NCBI RefSeq assembly: GCF_050467285.1
Contig: NZ_JBCMUN010000017.1
Coordinates: 8,818-72,817 of the forward strand
Source: Paenibacillus_E oryzisoli_A
GTDB taxonomy: Bacteria > Bacillota > Bacilli > Paenibacillales > NBRC-103111
Direction: 5' to 3'
Length of the DNA stretch: 64,000 nt
Part shown: piece by piece, positions 17,529 to 26,352 of the stretch
Position numbering within the stretch: position 1 is the stretch's first letter
Layout: each line of letters opens with the position of its first letter
The notes under the pieces: model-generated
What the model saw: the letters and a program-made list of their open reading frames with translations, nothing else
Told to the model about the DNA's origin: nothing
Database searches by the model: none
Translations under genes and position numbers: made by a program

Positions 17529-17572
17529 AGAGCCAGCCGTGCTCCCTCCACCCAGGAAGCACGGCTGGCTCT
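17529..17572. terminator. long-stem hairpin after the cassette 1 regulator gene
   Basis: AGAGCCAGCCGTGCT and AGCACGGCTGGCTCT form a perfect 15-bp stem around a 14-nt loop, 8 nt past the stop of the regulator gene. T tracts on either side are weak (CTTGTG on the minus strand), so termination is likely but not certain. Confidence 0.65.
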
Positions 17573-17580
17573 TCCATTAG

Positions 17581-19113
17581 CTACCCCATCCTCCGGAACT
17601 CGCTCGGCGAGCAGCGCACCCAGTTGCGGAACACAGTGGTAAAGTAGTTCGGGTCGTCGTAGCCGACGGCTTCGGCGATTTCGGAGATTTTCATGTTGGT
17701 GTTGCTGAGAAGGATTTTGGCCTTCTCGAGCCGGAATTGGGTGAGGTAGTTCGTGTAGCTCTCACCGGTTTCTTTCTTGAACAGGTTGCTGAAATAGCTC
17801 ACGCTGAGGTGCACATGCTGCGCGACGTCGTGGATGGAGCAATCGCCTTTATAATGCTGCTCGATATAGCGCACGGCTTTATCGAGCAGGTTGTCGTTTT
17901 TGCCGGCCAGCCACGAGTTGAGCTGGTACATGAACGCCTGCGCCTGCGCGCGCAGCCAGAGCGCCACTTCCTGCGCCTCCCGCAGGGGCTGAAGCGCCTC
18001 GATCCAGACGCCGAGCCCCGGGTCCTGGGCGCTCCCGGCCTGCGAGCCGTCCGCGGACGGCTCGAGCACGCGCTTGCGCGCCGCCTCCATCGCCAGGGCG
18101 ATGGCGAGTCCCTCGAGCTTCGCATCGCTCGGGGTCATGGCGGCGGCGGCCGCGATCAGCCCCTCCCAGTACGACCGGAGGGGCTCGATTTGGCCCTGGA
18201 CGATGTAGGCGACAGCCTCGGCCTGGATCGTTTTGCTCCGCTCGGCGTGGTCCGGCACGAGCGGGTCGTGTTTGCCGTGGGCCGCGTCCTGCGGACTGCC
18301 GGCCAGGCAGCCGTACAGCGCCGCGAAGCCGCTGTTCATCCACTCGCTGCGCAGCGTCAGCCCGAGCAGCGCATCTGTCATGCCGATGACTTGACCGGCA
18401 TAGGCGTCCAGCCCGGCGGCTGCGCCCGCCGCCGCGACGGCAAACACATCGTGCTTCACGCTAACGAGGGTGCCCACGCCTCCCGCCTGCGCGAACAGTT
18501 CCTGCATCACGTTCAGCACGGCGAATTGCAGCAGGCGCGCATCCTCGCGCCTATAATCCTTCCCCGCCGGCGTGTACGACGCCACCGTGAACACGAGCAG
18601 CGCCCTGCCCTCGCACGTGCGCTGCAGGCGCCCCACCGCCGCTTCATCCATCGGCAGGCCGAGCAGCCAAGCCCGCAGATTGTGCTCGAGCAGACGGTTC
18701 TGTTCAGCTAGCGAACTGACAAGCTCCTCCTGCCGCGCGGTGAACAGCTTGAACGCTTTCGCCAGCGGCTTCGTCAGTTCTTCCGCCGAGAGCGGCTTGA
18801 GCAAAAAATCAACCGCGCCATAACGCAGCGCCGCCTGCGCGAATTCAAAATCTTTGTACGCCGTCAACACCATAACGTCAATCGGTCGCTCCAATTCTGA
18901 AATGTGGCGGCAGAGCTCGACGCCATCCATCTCCGGCATGCGAATGTCCGTGATGACGAGATCCGGCCGGAGCTCCTCGATCAGCGCCATCGCTTCCACG
19001 CCGTTATCCGCTTCCCCGGCGACAGACCAACCGGTCTGCGAAGCTTCGATCATTTTCATCAGCCCTCTGCGAATCAGAGGTTCGTCGTCTACGATCAGCA
19101 CTTTTCCTTTCAT
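17581..19113 (-). CDS. YesN-type response regulator (receiver + AraC HTH), cassette 1
   Basis: This 510-residue regulator has an N-terminal receiver domain (VLIVDDEPLIRRG; phospho-acceptor Asp56 in DLVITDIRMPEMDG; K-containing LLKPLSAEEL), a long variable middle, and a C-terminal AraC-type DNA-binding domain with two HTHs (CSIHDVAQHVHLSVSYFSNLF and ISEIAEAVGYDDPNYFTTVF). It overlaps the kinase gene as ATGA, and GGGAGG lies 10 nt before the ATG. Phosphorylated protein should activate the transport and GH59 operon that follows on the same strand. The middle region is unusually Ala- and Arg-rich and GC-rich compared with the ends. Confidence 0.92.
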   Translation of the reverse strand: MKGKVLIVDDEPLIRRGLMKMIEASQTGWSVAGEADNGVEAMALIEELRPDLVITDIRMPEMDGVELCRHISELERPIDVMVLTAYKDFEFAQAALRYGAVDFLLKPLSAEELTKPLAKAFKLFTARQEELVSSLAEQNRLLEHNLRAWLLGLPMDEAAVGRLQRTCEGRALLVFTVASYTPAGKDYRREDARLLQFAVLNVMQELFAQAGGVGTLVSVKHDVFAVAAAGAAAGLDAYAGQVIGMTDALLGLTLRSEWMNSGFAALYGCLAGSPQDAAHGKHDPLVPDHAERSKTIQAEAVAYIVQGQIEPLRSYWEGLIAAAAAMTPSDAKLEGLAIALAMEAARKRVLEPSADGSQAGSAQDPGLGVWIEALQPLREAQEVALWLRAQAQAFMYQLNSWLAGKNDNLLDKAVRYIEQHYKGDCSIHDVAQHVHLSVSYFSNLFKKETGESYTNYLTQFRLEKAKILLSNTNMKISEIAEAVGYDDPNYFTTVFRNWVRCSPSEFRRMG

Positions 19114-20900
19114 GCGGATGAACCTCCCTCTTCCCTTGTGTGTGCCGGCAGAACCAGCTTCATCGTTGTCCCCAAATCGGGCTCGCTAAAAATCGTTAAC
19201 CCGTAAGGCGGGCCGTACAGCAAATTGACACGCCGTATGACGGTCTTCAGTCCGATCCCGCCTCGCTTTGGCGCATCCTGCACCTCATCCAAGCTGCGTT
19301 CCTGCAATTGCAACACAGCCACAACCTGATCCCCCGTCATGCCCTTGCCGTTGTCGCTGATCTCGATGCACAGCATATCCGGTTCCTGCAGGTACGCTTT
19401 AATCCTTAGAATGCAAATCCGCGACATCTGCGAAAAGGCATGCACAAACGCGTTTTCCACGAGCGGCTGCAGAATCAGCCGAATAACCGGCAGTCCCTCC
19501 ACCCCATCGTCGACATGGATAAACGTCTCCAGCCTGCCGCCGATGCGCGCGCTCTGAATGTTGATGTATTTCTGGATATGCTCGATTTCATCCTGTACGG
19601 TGGTATGCGTGTTTGGGCTTTGCAGCGCATAGCGCAGCAGGCCGGACAGCGACAGGACAAGCTGCGCCGCTTGTTCGTCATTTTCACCTAGATACAACTT
19701 CATATAAATCGTATCCAGCGTGTTGTACAGAAAATGCGGATTCAGCTGCGCCTGCAGCGCCGTCAGCTCCGCTTCGCGCTCATGCAGCTTGCGCTCGTAC
19801 ACTTCCTTGACGAGCGACTCGATGTTCGACGCCATTTCATTGAAACTGTGGCCAAGAAACGCCAACTCATCCTGCGTCGAGATGCGGATTCGCGTATCGA
19901 AGCGGCCGCCGCGCAGCTTTTTCATTCCGGCAACGAGTGTGCGAAGCGGCCCTAGCAGCCTGCGGCCCGTGAAAAAAATAAGCAGCGACGCCAGCCCGAT
20001 GCTGACGAGACCGGAATACAGAGCAATTTGGAAAATCCCCCGGCTCTTCTGGTTAAACGATTGCAGCGACAGCGCGGAGATCAGCGTCATATGCGAGCCC
20101 TGCGTCGTGCTGCGGCTTACGTAAATCGGCTGGCCGCCGATAGTCACGGTCTGCGAATCGGCAGCTTGCAGCAGCGCGTCCAGATCGTAGCCGTCTTTTT
20201 TATGATTCGTATAAATGACACGGTTGCGGTCATCGAGCAGCACCACCTGCGCGTTCTCGCCTTTGGTCAGATCGTCCAACATCGCACCGAAAAGCGACTC
20301 ATCCCAAAACAAAATCAGGATGCCGTACAGTTCCTGCTGCTTGTTCTTCATATAGCGGGCGGCAGAGATGACGTTCTTGTAGCCCGAGCTCTCAATGCTG
20401 GATATGCGCATCGCTTTCCATACAATTTCACCGTTCGAGCCCTCGAGCGACTGCTTGATCGTCGTATAGTCGGCGTCGCTGAGCGGGATGACGGTGCCCG
20501 AATTATTTTCGAAAAAGTAGCCCGAGCCCTTCGTATTGTACACGTACATGCTCGACAGCTTGGGCTCATCGATGGAAATTTGATTTAGCAGACGCGCCAG
20601 CTCGTCCTGATCAAGCAGCCGGTTGTAGAACGTATCCTCCGCCCGCTCCGCGGAGCGCCGCAAAATATCTTCAATATATGGATGAAAAACAATGTAGTTC
20701 GTCGATTTGTACATATTTTGAATCTGGAACTCGACCCGGGCTGCGGCCTGCTCATTCGCCTTGGCAAATTGCTTGGAGATCTCACCCGTAAACATCTTGA
20801 GATATACCGTATAGGTCACATAGCCGGATATCAGAAACACGACCATAATCAAGGTCGAGAGGGAGGCGATCAGCTTAAAGGATAGATTTTTTTTGAACAT
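19110..20900 (-). CDS. YesM-type sensor histidine kinase, cassette 1
   Basis: This 596-residue membrane kinase has two membrane segments (about residues 10-35 and 290-310) enclosing an extracellular Cache-like sensor, a HAMP linker (RRLLGPLRTLVAGMKKLRGG), the LytS/YesM-type His_kinase motif NPHFLYNTLD (His about 389) and an ATPase domain with LQPLVENAFVHAF and ISDNGKGM. An open frame extends to 21050, but ATG 20900 is preferred because the transmembrane helix begins right after it and GGAGG lies upstream. It is co-transcribed with the regulator. The signal is probably a sugar bound directly or through the lipoprotein; this is inferred from related systems. Confidence 0.9.
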   Translation of the reverse strand: MFKKNLSFKLIASLSTLIMVVFLISGYVTYTVYLKMFTGEISKQFAKANEQAAARVEFQIQNMYKSTNYIVFHPYIEDILRRSAERAEDTFYNRLLDQDELARLLNQISIDEPKLSSMYVYNTKGSGYFFENNSGTVIPLSDADYTTIKQSLEGSNGEIVWKAMRISSIESSGYKNVISAARYMKNKQQELYGILILFWDESLFGAMLDDLTKGENAQVVLLDDRNRVIYTNHKKDGYDLDALLQAADSQTVTIGGQPIYVSRSTTQGSHMTLISALSLQSFNQKSRGIFQIALYSGLVSIGLASLLIFFTGRRLLGPLRTLVAGMKKLRGGRFDTRIRISTQDELAFLGHSFNEMASNIESLVKEVYERKLHEREAELTALQAQLNPHFLYNTLDTIYMKLYLGENDEQAAQLVLSLSGLLRYALQSPNTHTTVQDEIEHIQKYINIQSARIGGRLETFIHVDDGVEGLPVIRLILQPLVENAFVHAFSQMSRICILRIKAYLQEPDMLCIEISDNGKGMTGDQVVAVLQLQERSLDEVQDAPKRGGIGLKTVIRRVNLLYGPPYGLTIFSEPDLGTTMKLVLPAHTREEGGSSA

Positions 20901-21087
20901 GTCGTCAGCGCACCTCCGTACCTCCATTATAAAGGAGATGGGCGGCAGATTCCTCGAAAATGTTGCGATTTGTCTCGAAAATTGTGGGATACAGGAACAT
21001 AAAGCGAATGAATCATTAAAAATAGATAAAGTCAGTTTAATACAACACATTTAGTAAATAATGGTAACTTAAAGTTAATTAGAGGGC

Positions 21088-21591
21088 GTGGTTCACATTC
21101 ATATCGCAATCGCATTATGGGCTATTTTTGCCGCAATTCGATGGGGTGATTGGAAAAATTTCCAAAGCTATTACCCTACTTTGCTTTTCGTCATTGCCTG
21201 TCACTTGCTGTACAAAGTGTTCGCTTTCGACCAGCATCATATCTGGCGGCTGCAAGGGGAGGTTTTCCTAAACCACCTTGGGGCTTATCTGCTGCATGTG
21301 TTCGTCATTCTTCCCATGGCGATTTTTATTTACCTCTCCACTTATCCCGTGACGCTGCTTAAGCAATTCCTCCATATTATCAAGTGGATCTTGATCTTTG
21401 TCGTTGTTGAACTCATCGGATGGAAATATGGAAAAATTGCTTATCATCACGGATGGACGATCTGGTGGTCCGCCTTGTTTAATCTGAATATGTTTCTCGT
21501 CATGCGGGTCCACTACAAACGCTATCTCTGGGCTATCCCTTTAGGTGCTTGCTGTACCCTCTTTTTCTTGATTGTTTTTGATTATTTGTAA
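21088..21591 (+). CDS. small multi-pass membrane protein, CBO0543 family
   Basis: This 167-residue protein consists mainly of about five hydrophobic segments with conserved-looking aromatic charged turns (FRWGDWKNF-like RWGDWKNF, HHGWTIWWSALFN, MRVHYKR). The pattern fits the CBO0543-type membrane proteins common in spore-forming Firmicutes, whose function is unknown. The start is a GTG with only a weak ribosome binding site (GAGGG close to the start). It stands alone in an AT-richer stretch between cassette 1 and the beta-helix gene. Two further small membrane proteins of similar style occur at 60537-61513. Confidence 0.7.
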   Translation: MVHIHIAIALWAIFAAIRWGDWKNFQSYYPTLLFVIACHLLYKVFAFDQHHIWRLQGEVFLNHLGAYLLHVFVILPMAIFIYLSTYPVTLLKQFLHIIKWILIFVVVELIGWKYGKIAYHHGWTIWWSALFNLNMFLVMRVHYKRYLWAIPLGACCTLFFLIVFDYL

Positions 21592-21709
21592 AAATGGCGA
21601 TCGGAAAGCATGAATTGTGCTTCTTCAGGTAGACTTCTGTTCCTTTCCATCCCCCCTCTTGTGGAATCTACTATAACTAGCTAAATAGATTCTAGTGAGG
21701 TGATTCCCC

Positions 21710-22675
21710 ATGGCCATTCTTCCTGTGCATCCAGGTCGTCCGACCGCGATCCAAGATGCGGTGAATGCAGCGATTCCAGGCGACGTGATTCTCGTTCATA
21801 AGGGCGTGTACCATGAAACCGTTCTGGTGCCCAGCGGCAAAGACAATCTTCGCATCGTTTCCAAAGAACCGCATGATGCGATTCTTGATGGCAAGTTCAG
21901 CTTGGCGGAAGCTTTCGGGCTTGAATTTACGGCGGGGGTTGAAATTAACGGCTTTCAGATCAGAAATTACGTTTCCAACGGCATTCGCTTGTATAATGGC
22001 AAATCTCACCGCATAATGAACAATACCATTCGGCACATTGCCGGCGCCGGGCTTCCACTCGGCCTCTTTGTGCTGCTTTCGACCGGCACGCTGATTGTCA
22101 AAAATACGATTGAACGCATCGGCCGCGGCAGCGCAGGCACCGGCCTTCAGTTGAACAGCGGGTCATCGAATTGGATCATCGACAATAAGCTGCAAGCTAA
22201 CCGAGCCTATGGTATTCAAGTTTTGGACAGCAATCACAATACCATTGCAGAGAATCACATCTCCCGGAACCGGGATGACGGCATCCTGCTCAGCGGTTCG
22301 GACAACAACCTGCTTCTGCATAACACGGTGGAGCACAATCGGGGGAACGGCGTCATGTCGCGAAGCACAAATTCACTGGTTGTTGGCGGAGGTATGAAAG
22401 ATAATCTGGGCAATGGCTTGCTGTTCATGAACAATTACAGCTTTGCCGGGTTTACTGAGCTGAAGAACAACCGCCAGAGCGGGATCAATGCGTCTTCGGA
22501 TTTTAACGACATGCAGGAAAATCAGATCGATAAGAACGGAAATTACGGAGTGCTGATTGAAGCGCCGCATACGGCCAACTTTGTGTTCGAGAATCTCTTC
22601 AAGAAGAATGAGCCGCGCAATACGAAGGATCGGGGCGTAGATAATACGATTTTGCAGAATCGGTTTCGGTCGTAG
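21710..22675 (+). CDS. right-handed parallel beta-helix (NosD-like) protein
   Basis: This 321-residue protein opens with TAIQDAVNAAIPGDVILVHKGVYHETV, the typical first coil of a parallel beta-helix, followed by about ten 22-25 residue coils rich in N and G with the recurring pattern N-x-I-x-x-N-x-x-x-G-I (for example NTIAENHISRNRDDGILL). Such folds bind or cleave polysaccharides or act as structural fibres. No signal peptide, membrane segment or obvious catalytic cluster is visible, so it would be cytoplasmic or released by lysis (spore or phage-like). GAGGTG lies ahead of ATG 21710. Activity cannot be predicted from the sequence. Confidence 0.75.
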   Translation: MAILPVHPGRPTAIQDAVNAAIPGDVILVHKGVYHETVLVPSGKDNLRIVSKEPHDAILDGKFSLAEAFGLEFTAGVEINGFQIRNYVSNGIRLYNGKSHRIMNNTIRHIAGAGLPLGLFVLLSTGTLIVKNTIERIGRGSAGTGLQLNSGSSNWIIDNKLQANRAYGIQVLDSNHNTIAENHISRNRDDGILLSGSDNNLLLHNTVEHNRGNGVMSRSTNSLVVGGGMKDNLGNGLLFMNNYSFAGFTELKNNRQSGINASSDFNDMQENQIDKNGNYGVLIEAPHTANFVFENLFKKNEPRNTKDRGVDNTILQNRFRS

Positions 22676-22690
22676 GCAGCTATCGCAAGC

Positions 22691-22726
22691 AAACAGCCCC
22701 GGACGGATTGCCGTCCAGGGCCGTTT
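22691..22726. terminator. bidirectional terminator between beta-helix gene and cassette 2
   Basis: AAACAGCCC-GGACGG pairs with CCGTCC-GGGCCGTTT (two mismatches) around ATTG, followed on the plus strand by GTTTTATTTTTT. It sits 15 nt after the beta-helix stop and just before the stop of the convergent lipoprotein gene. Confidence 0.85.
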
Positions 22727-22729
22727 GTT

Positions 22730-24286
22730 TTATTTTTTCACTTTCGCATACCAATCGTTGACTTCTTTATAGCTGGCGTCGCCGCCGGAGGATTTGAATT
22801 TCGCGATAAAGGTATCCAGATTGCTCATCTGTTCCGCCCCGAAAATGACCTTCGTCGTAAATTCGTTGGACATCGTGTTGAGCGATTGGAAGTTTTTCGA
22901 AAATTCCTGCATGTAAGGCGCATAGCCGAGTTGATCAAGCGCTTTGGATTCGGCAGGAGCCTTCCCATTCATGAAATCCCAGGCTTCAAACAAACGCATA
23001 TCTTTACGTACACGAGCCTGCCAGTAAATCGGATAGTTTTTGTCGTCGGTACCTGTCAAGAAGTTGTTCGCTTGGTTGCGTTCATCGGTAAAGATCGGTT
23101 GAATCGGCGTATATTGACCGTCTTTTAACGTATAATGCTTGTTCTCTTCCCCGATCGCCATTGTTCTGAACGTATCTTTTTCCAGCTTCGCATTCATCCA
23201 CTTCACAGCGTCTTCCGGATGTTTAGAGGATTTGGGAACGTACGTAATCCGATCAAAGCCTTTTGTCGCAGACAAGCCCATCTTGCCATCCTTGCCTTTC
23301 AGGGCTGTGATGAAGCCGGCTTTCGCCGTTGGTACGTTCTTGATGAGCGCATCGTTAATCGCCGGTACATCCGACCAGTTCATCATGATTACGCCGGCCT
23401 TGCCGCTTGTAAATTTCTCTTTGGCCGTTGCGTCTTTATTCGCTGCAAACTCCTTGTCGATCAAGCCTTGTTTGAACAAATCACTGACAAAAGCAACATA
23501 ATCTTTGTACGCAGGATCCAGTACACGCGGTGTCAACTTGCCGTTCACATCGTTCCAGAAGTTCGGCAGGCCGAACGCGCCGGCAATATTGGCGATAAAG
23601 GCCGAGTCTCCATTAATGGTCAGCGGGATGTTCTTATCGCCGTTGCCACCTGGATCCTTCTCCTTAAATGCTTTCAAAACAGCGACGAATTCATCCAGCG
23701 TCGTCGGGGACTTCATACCCACCTTATCCAGCCAGTCCTGGCGGATGTACAAGCTCGTAGAAACGGAAAGCAGGCTCTTCGTTGGAATCGCGTACAGCTT
23801 GCCATCGATTTTAGCTGCTTCCAGCGCCTCAGGGTCGATAGCCGCTTTAATATTCGGACCGTATTTATCAATCAGCGGCCCTAGATCGACAAGTGCGCCT
23901 TTTCTCGCATAGTCGGAGTATAGTGCTTTAAAATCAGTACCGCCGCCTGTTGTCACGACATCGTAGGGCTCGCCGGAGGCAATCAAAATATTGAGCTTAT
24001 CCTGCGCTTTGTCCTGCGGCAGCATATCGTACTGCACTTTATAACCTGTCGCCTGCTCCAGATACTTGGCTACCGGGTATGTGTTGTAGTCATCTTTTTG
24101 CCAAATTTGCAGGGCTTTCAGCTCTGGCTTGGGACCAGCCGGCGTAGCGGCTGCAGTTGCCGCTGCCCCTGTAGCAGCAGGTGCGGAGCTGCTCGTGCTG
24201 CTGCCGGAGGAACAAGCGACAAGTGAGGAAGCGGAGAGAACCGCTGTGAGTGTGACCAGCATCAGCTTTTTGTTTTTCTTTAACAT
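22730..24286 (-). CDS. extracellular sugar-binding lipoprotein (LplA type), cassette 2
   Basis: This 518-residue lipoprotein has a lipobox LVAC (Cys25), a Ser/Ala/Thr linker and a solute-binding domain of the family 1-like sugar binders (DGKLYAIPTKS, KEKDPGGNGDKNIPL, TSGKAGVIMMNWSDVP). The C-terminus YKEVNDWYAKVKK is typical of LplA/YtcQ proteins. It is the last gene of the cassette 2 transport operon. GGGAGGG lies before ATG 24286, after a 77-nt gap from the permease gene. The ligand is unknown; no glycosidase is encoded next to it. Confidence 0.88.
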   Translation of the reverse strand: MLKKNKKLMLVTLTAVLSASSLVACSSGSSTSSSAPAATGAAATAAATPAGPKPELKALQIWQKDDYNTYPVAKYLEQATGYKVQYDMLPQDKAQDKLNILIASGEPYDVVTTGGGTDFKALYSDYARKGALVDLGPLIDKYGPNIKAAIDPEALEAAKIDGKLYAIPTKSLLSVSTSLYIRQDWLDKVGMKSPTTLDEFVAVLKAFKEKDPGGNGDKNIPLTINGDSAFIANIAGAFGLPNFWNDVNGKLTPRVLDPAYKDYVAFVSDLFKQGLIDKEFAANKDATAKEKFTSGKAGVIMMNWSDVPAINDALIKNVPTAKAGFITALKGKDGKMGLSATKGFDRITYVPKSSKHPEDAVKWMNAKLEKDTFRTMAIGEENKHYTLKDGQYTPIQPIFTDERNQANNFLTGTDDKNYPIYWQARVRKDMRLFEAWDFMNGKAPAESKALDQLGYAPYMQEFSKNFQSLNTMSNEFTTKVIFGAEQMSNLDTFIAKFKSSGGDASYKEVNDWYAKVKK

Positions 24287-24363
24287 GCAAAACCCTCCCT
24301 AGATATTGTGTGTAATCTTATCATTAAGGCCAAAGCGTTTCCACCCCGGCCGTTAACGCAGTG

Positions 24364-25239
24364 CTACCCTTTGACGGAACCGATCAACACGCCTTTGACG
24401 AAATGCTTCTGCAGGAACGGATACACGAGCAGCATCGGAATGATGGAGGCAATAACCGTTGCCGATCGGATGCCTTCCGGCGAAACATTCATGAGATCGT
24501 CCACACTTTTGTTCATGGCCGTCGAACTATCGGCATCCATGACGATATCGCGCAGATACAGTTGAAGTGGTTTCAAACTGGCGTTCGAAATGTACAGCAT
24601 CGGATGGAAGTAGTCGTTCCAGAAGTAAACTGCATAGAACAGCGCGATGGTCGCGATGACGGGCGTGCTCAGCGGTAAAATAATGCGGAACAGGATCGTG
24701 AAGTTGCGTGCCCCGTCCATTTTCGCCGATTCTTCCAAAGCCTCCGGCAGTGATTCGTAATAGCTTTTGATAACCAGCAGGTTGAACACGGAGATGAGTG
24801 CCGGCAATATTAATGACCACAAACTATTGATGAGATGAAGCTCTTTCATCAGCAGGTAGTTCGGGATAATACCTCCATTGAACAGCATGGTGAAGATGAA
24901 TAGGAGCAGAACGAACGGAATGCCAGGCAGATGCCTTTTGGATAATGGATAAGCCGTCAACGCCGTCAGCCCAATCGCAAGCACCGAACCTACGACCATG
25001 ACGAACAAAGACACCGAAATCGAATGTAAAAATTGACCGGACGAGACCACAAATTTCATCGTGTCGAGTTGAAAACCGACTGGGAAAATGCCTACTTTCC
25101 CCGAAATCACGGCGGATTCGTCGCTTAACGCCTTGGACAGCACGTTGGCCATCGGAAGCAGCGTTACGAGTCCGGACAGAATGAGCGCACCGTAGACGCA
25201 GACATCCAGGGTCCAATCGCCGAATGTTTTTTTTCTCAT
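24364..25239 (-). CDS. ABC sugar permease, YtcP/MalG type, cassette 2
   Basis: This 291-residue permease has six predicted membrane segments, an EAA loop (EESAKMDGARNF ... IILPLSTP) and the YtcP-like end FLQKHFVKGVLIGSVKG. ATG 25239 is chosen over the upstream TTG 25257 because the stop of the previous gene (TAG) forms part of the AGGAGG site 8 nt before it. This means ribosomes ending LplB re-initiate here. Confidence 0.9.
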   Translation of the reverse strand: MRKKTFGDWTLDVCVYGALILSGLVTLLPMANVLSKALSDESAVISGKVGIFPVGFQLDTMKFVVSSGQFLHSISVSLFVMVVGSVLAIGLTALTAYPLSKRHLPGIPFVLLLFIFTMLFNGGIIPNYLLMKELHLINSLWSLILPALISVFNLLVIKSYYESLPEALEESAKMDGARNFTILFRIILPLSTPVIATIALFYAVYFWNDYFHPMLYISNASLKPLQLYLRDIVMDADSSTAMNKSVDDLMNVSPEGIRSATVIASIIPMLLVYPFLQKHFVKGVLIGSVKG

Positions 25240-25250
25240 AGATGCACCTC

Positions 25251-26210
25251 CTACCAAATGCTGCGTTTGACTAATTTTTTGCTGAGCTCATTCCCTGCAA
25301 TGATCAGGATAAAGCCAATCACGGAGTTGAAGAGACCTACAGCTGTGCTAAAGCTGTAATCTTGCTGACCTAGACCTATGCGGTATACGTAAGTACCAAT
25401 CACATCGCCGCTTTCATAGACAACCGAATTGTACATCGTAAGAATTTGCTCCGTACCTGCATCGAGCAGGTAGCCTAAGCGCAAAATCAGGATCAGGATA
25501 ATTGTAGGAACGATGCCTGGAAGCGTAATGTACAGCATTTGCCGAAGCCGTCCCGCTCCGTCGATCGATGCCGCTTCGTACTGTTCTTGCTCGATGCCGG
25601 CGATGGCGGCGATAAAGATAATGGCATTCCAGCCGGATTCCTTCCAACCGGCGGTAAACACGACTACGCTGCGGAAGAAGTTGTTGTCGAGGAAGAAGGA
25701 AATCGGCTTCCCACCGAAAAATACGATGAGATTGTTCACAAGACCGCCGCTCGGGGACAGAATCGTGATGAACAGTCCAGAGATGATGACCCAGGACAGA
25801 AAGTGCGGCAGGAAAATCACCGTCTGGATCGTCCGCTTGAACCAGGCTCTTCGCACCTCGTTGAGCAGAAGCGCAACCAGGATAGGAACCGGGAACAACA
25901 GCACAAGCTTGTACAAGGAAATGAGCAGCGTGTTGATAAATACCTGCATGAACTCATCGGAATGAATCAGCTTGCTGAACTGTGCCAGTCCAACCCAATC
26001 GCTCCCCGCAATTCCGTCAAAAATATTGTAGTCCATGAACGCAATGATAATCCCGTACATCGGGGTGTATTTGAATAAGAGCAAGAATAATAGGCCCGGA
26101 ACTAGCAGCAAGTACATATCGAAATTGGTCCGAAACAGCTTCCATCTGTTCTTTTTTACTTTCGTCGCTGCGACCTGCCGCAGGTTGTCTGCCGGTGCTG
26201 TAACTTCCAT
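25251..26210 (-). CDS. ABC sugar permease, LplB/MalF type, cassette 2
   Basis: This 319-residue permease shows the LplB signature FKYTPMYGIIIAFMDYN, about six membrane segments and the EAA loop YEAASIDGAGRLRQ ... LPGIVP. It opens the cassette 2 transport operon, with GGAGG 10 nt before ATG 26210. A TATAAT on the minus strand at 26247-26242 with a poor -35 (TACAGA) is a possible activator-dependent promoter. The kinase terminator at 26325-26352 separates it from the regulatory genes. Confidence 0.9.
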   Translation of the reverse strand: MEVTAPADNLRQVAATKVKKNRWKLFRTNFDMYLLLVPGLLFLLLFKYTPMYGIIIAFMDYNIFDGIAGSDWVGLAQFSKLIHSDEFMQVFINTLLISLYKLVLLFPVPILVALLLNEVRRAWFKRTIQTVIFLPHFLSWVIISGLFITILSPSGGLVNNLIVFFGGKPISFFLDNNFFRSVVVFTAGWKESGWNAIIFIAAIAGIEQEQYEAASIDGAGRLRQMLYITLPGIVPTIILILILRLGYLLDAGTEQILTMYNSVVYESGDVIGTYVYRIGLGQQDYSFSTAVGLFNSVIGFILIIAGNELSKKLVKRSIW

Positions 26211-26324
26211 CTCACGTTCACCTCCAAGTTGTTATAGCCTTATTATAGAGAGGATCTGAGCCTATCTGTAGATGGTGATCTTTGTGTTTCTGGTACTATT
26301 TTATGGTCTTGCGAAAAAGAAAAA

Positions 26325-26352
26325 GAGCATCTCTCGTTTAAGAGAGATGCTC
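26325..26352 (-). terminator. terminator of the cassette 2 regulator-kinase operon
   Basis: GAGCATCTCT and AGAGATGCTC form a 10-bp perfect stem with an 8-nt loop that contains the kinase stop codon. On the minus strand it is followed by TTTTTCTTTTTC. A strong rho-independent terminator. Confidence 0.85.

Noticed and set aside
24330..24343. Catabolite-responsive (cre) site before the cassette 2 lipoprotein gene
   Set aside because: CCAAAGCGTTTCCA deviates from the cre consensus at three positions and lies inside an operon; too weak to list.
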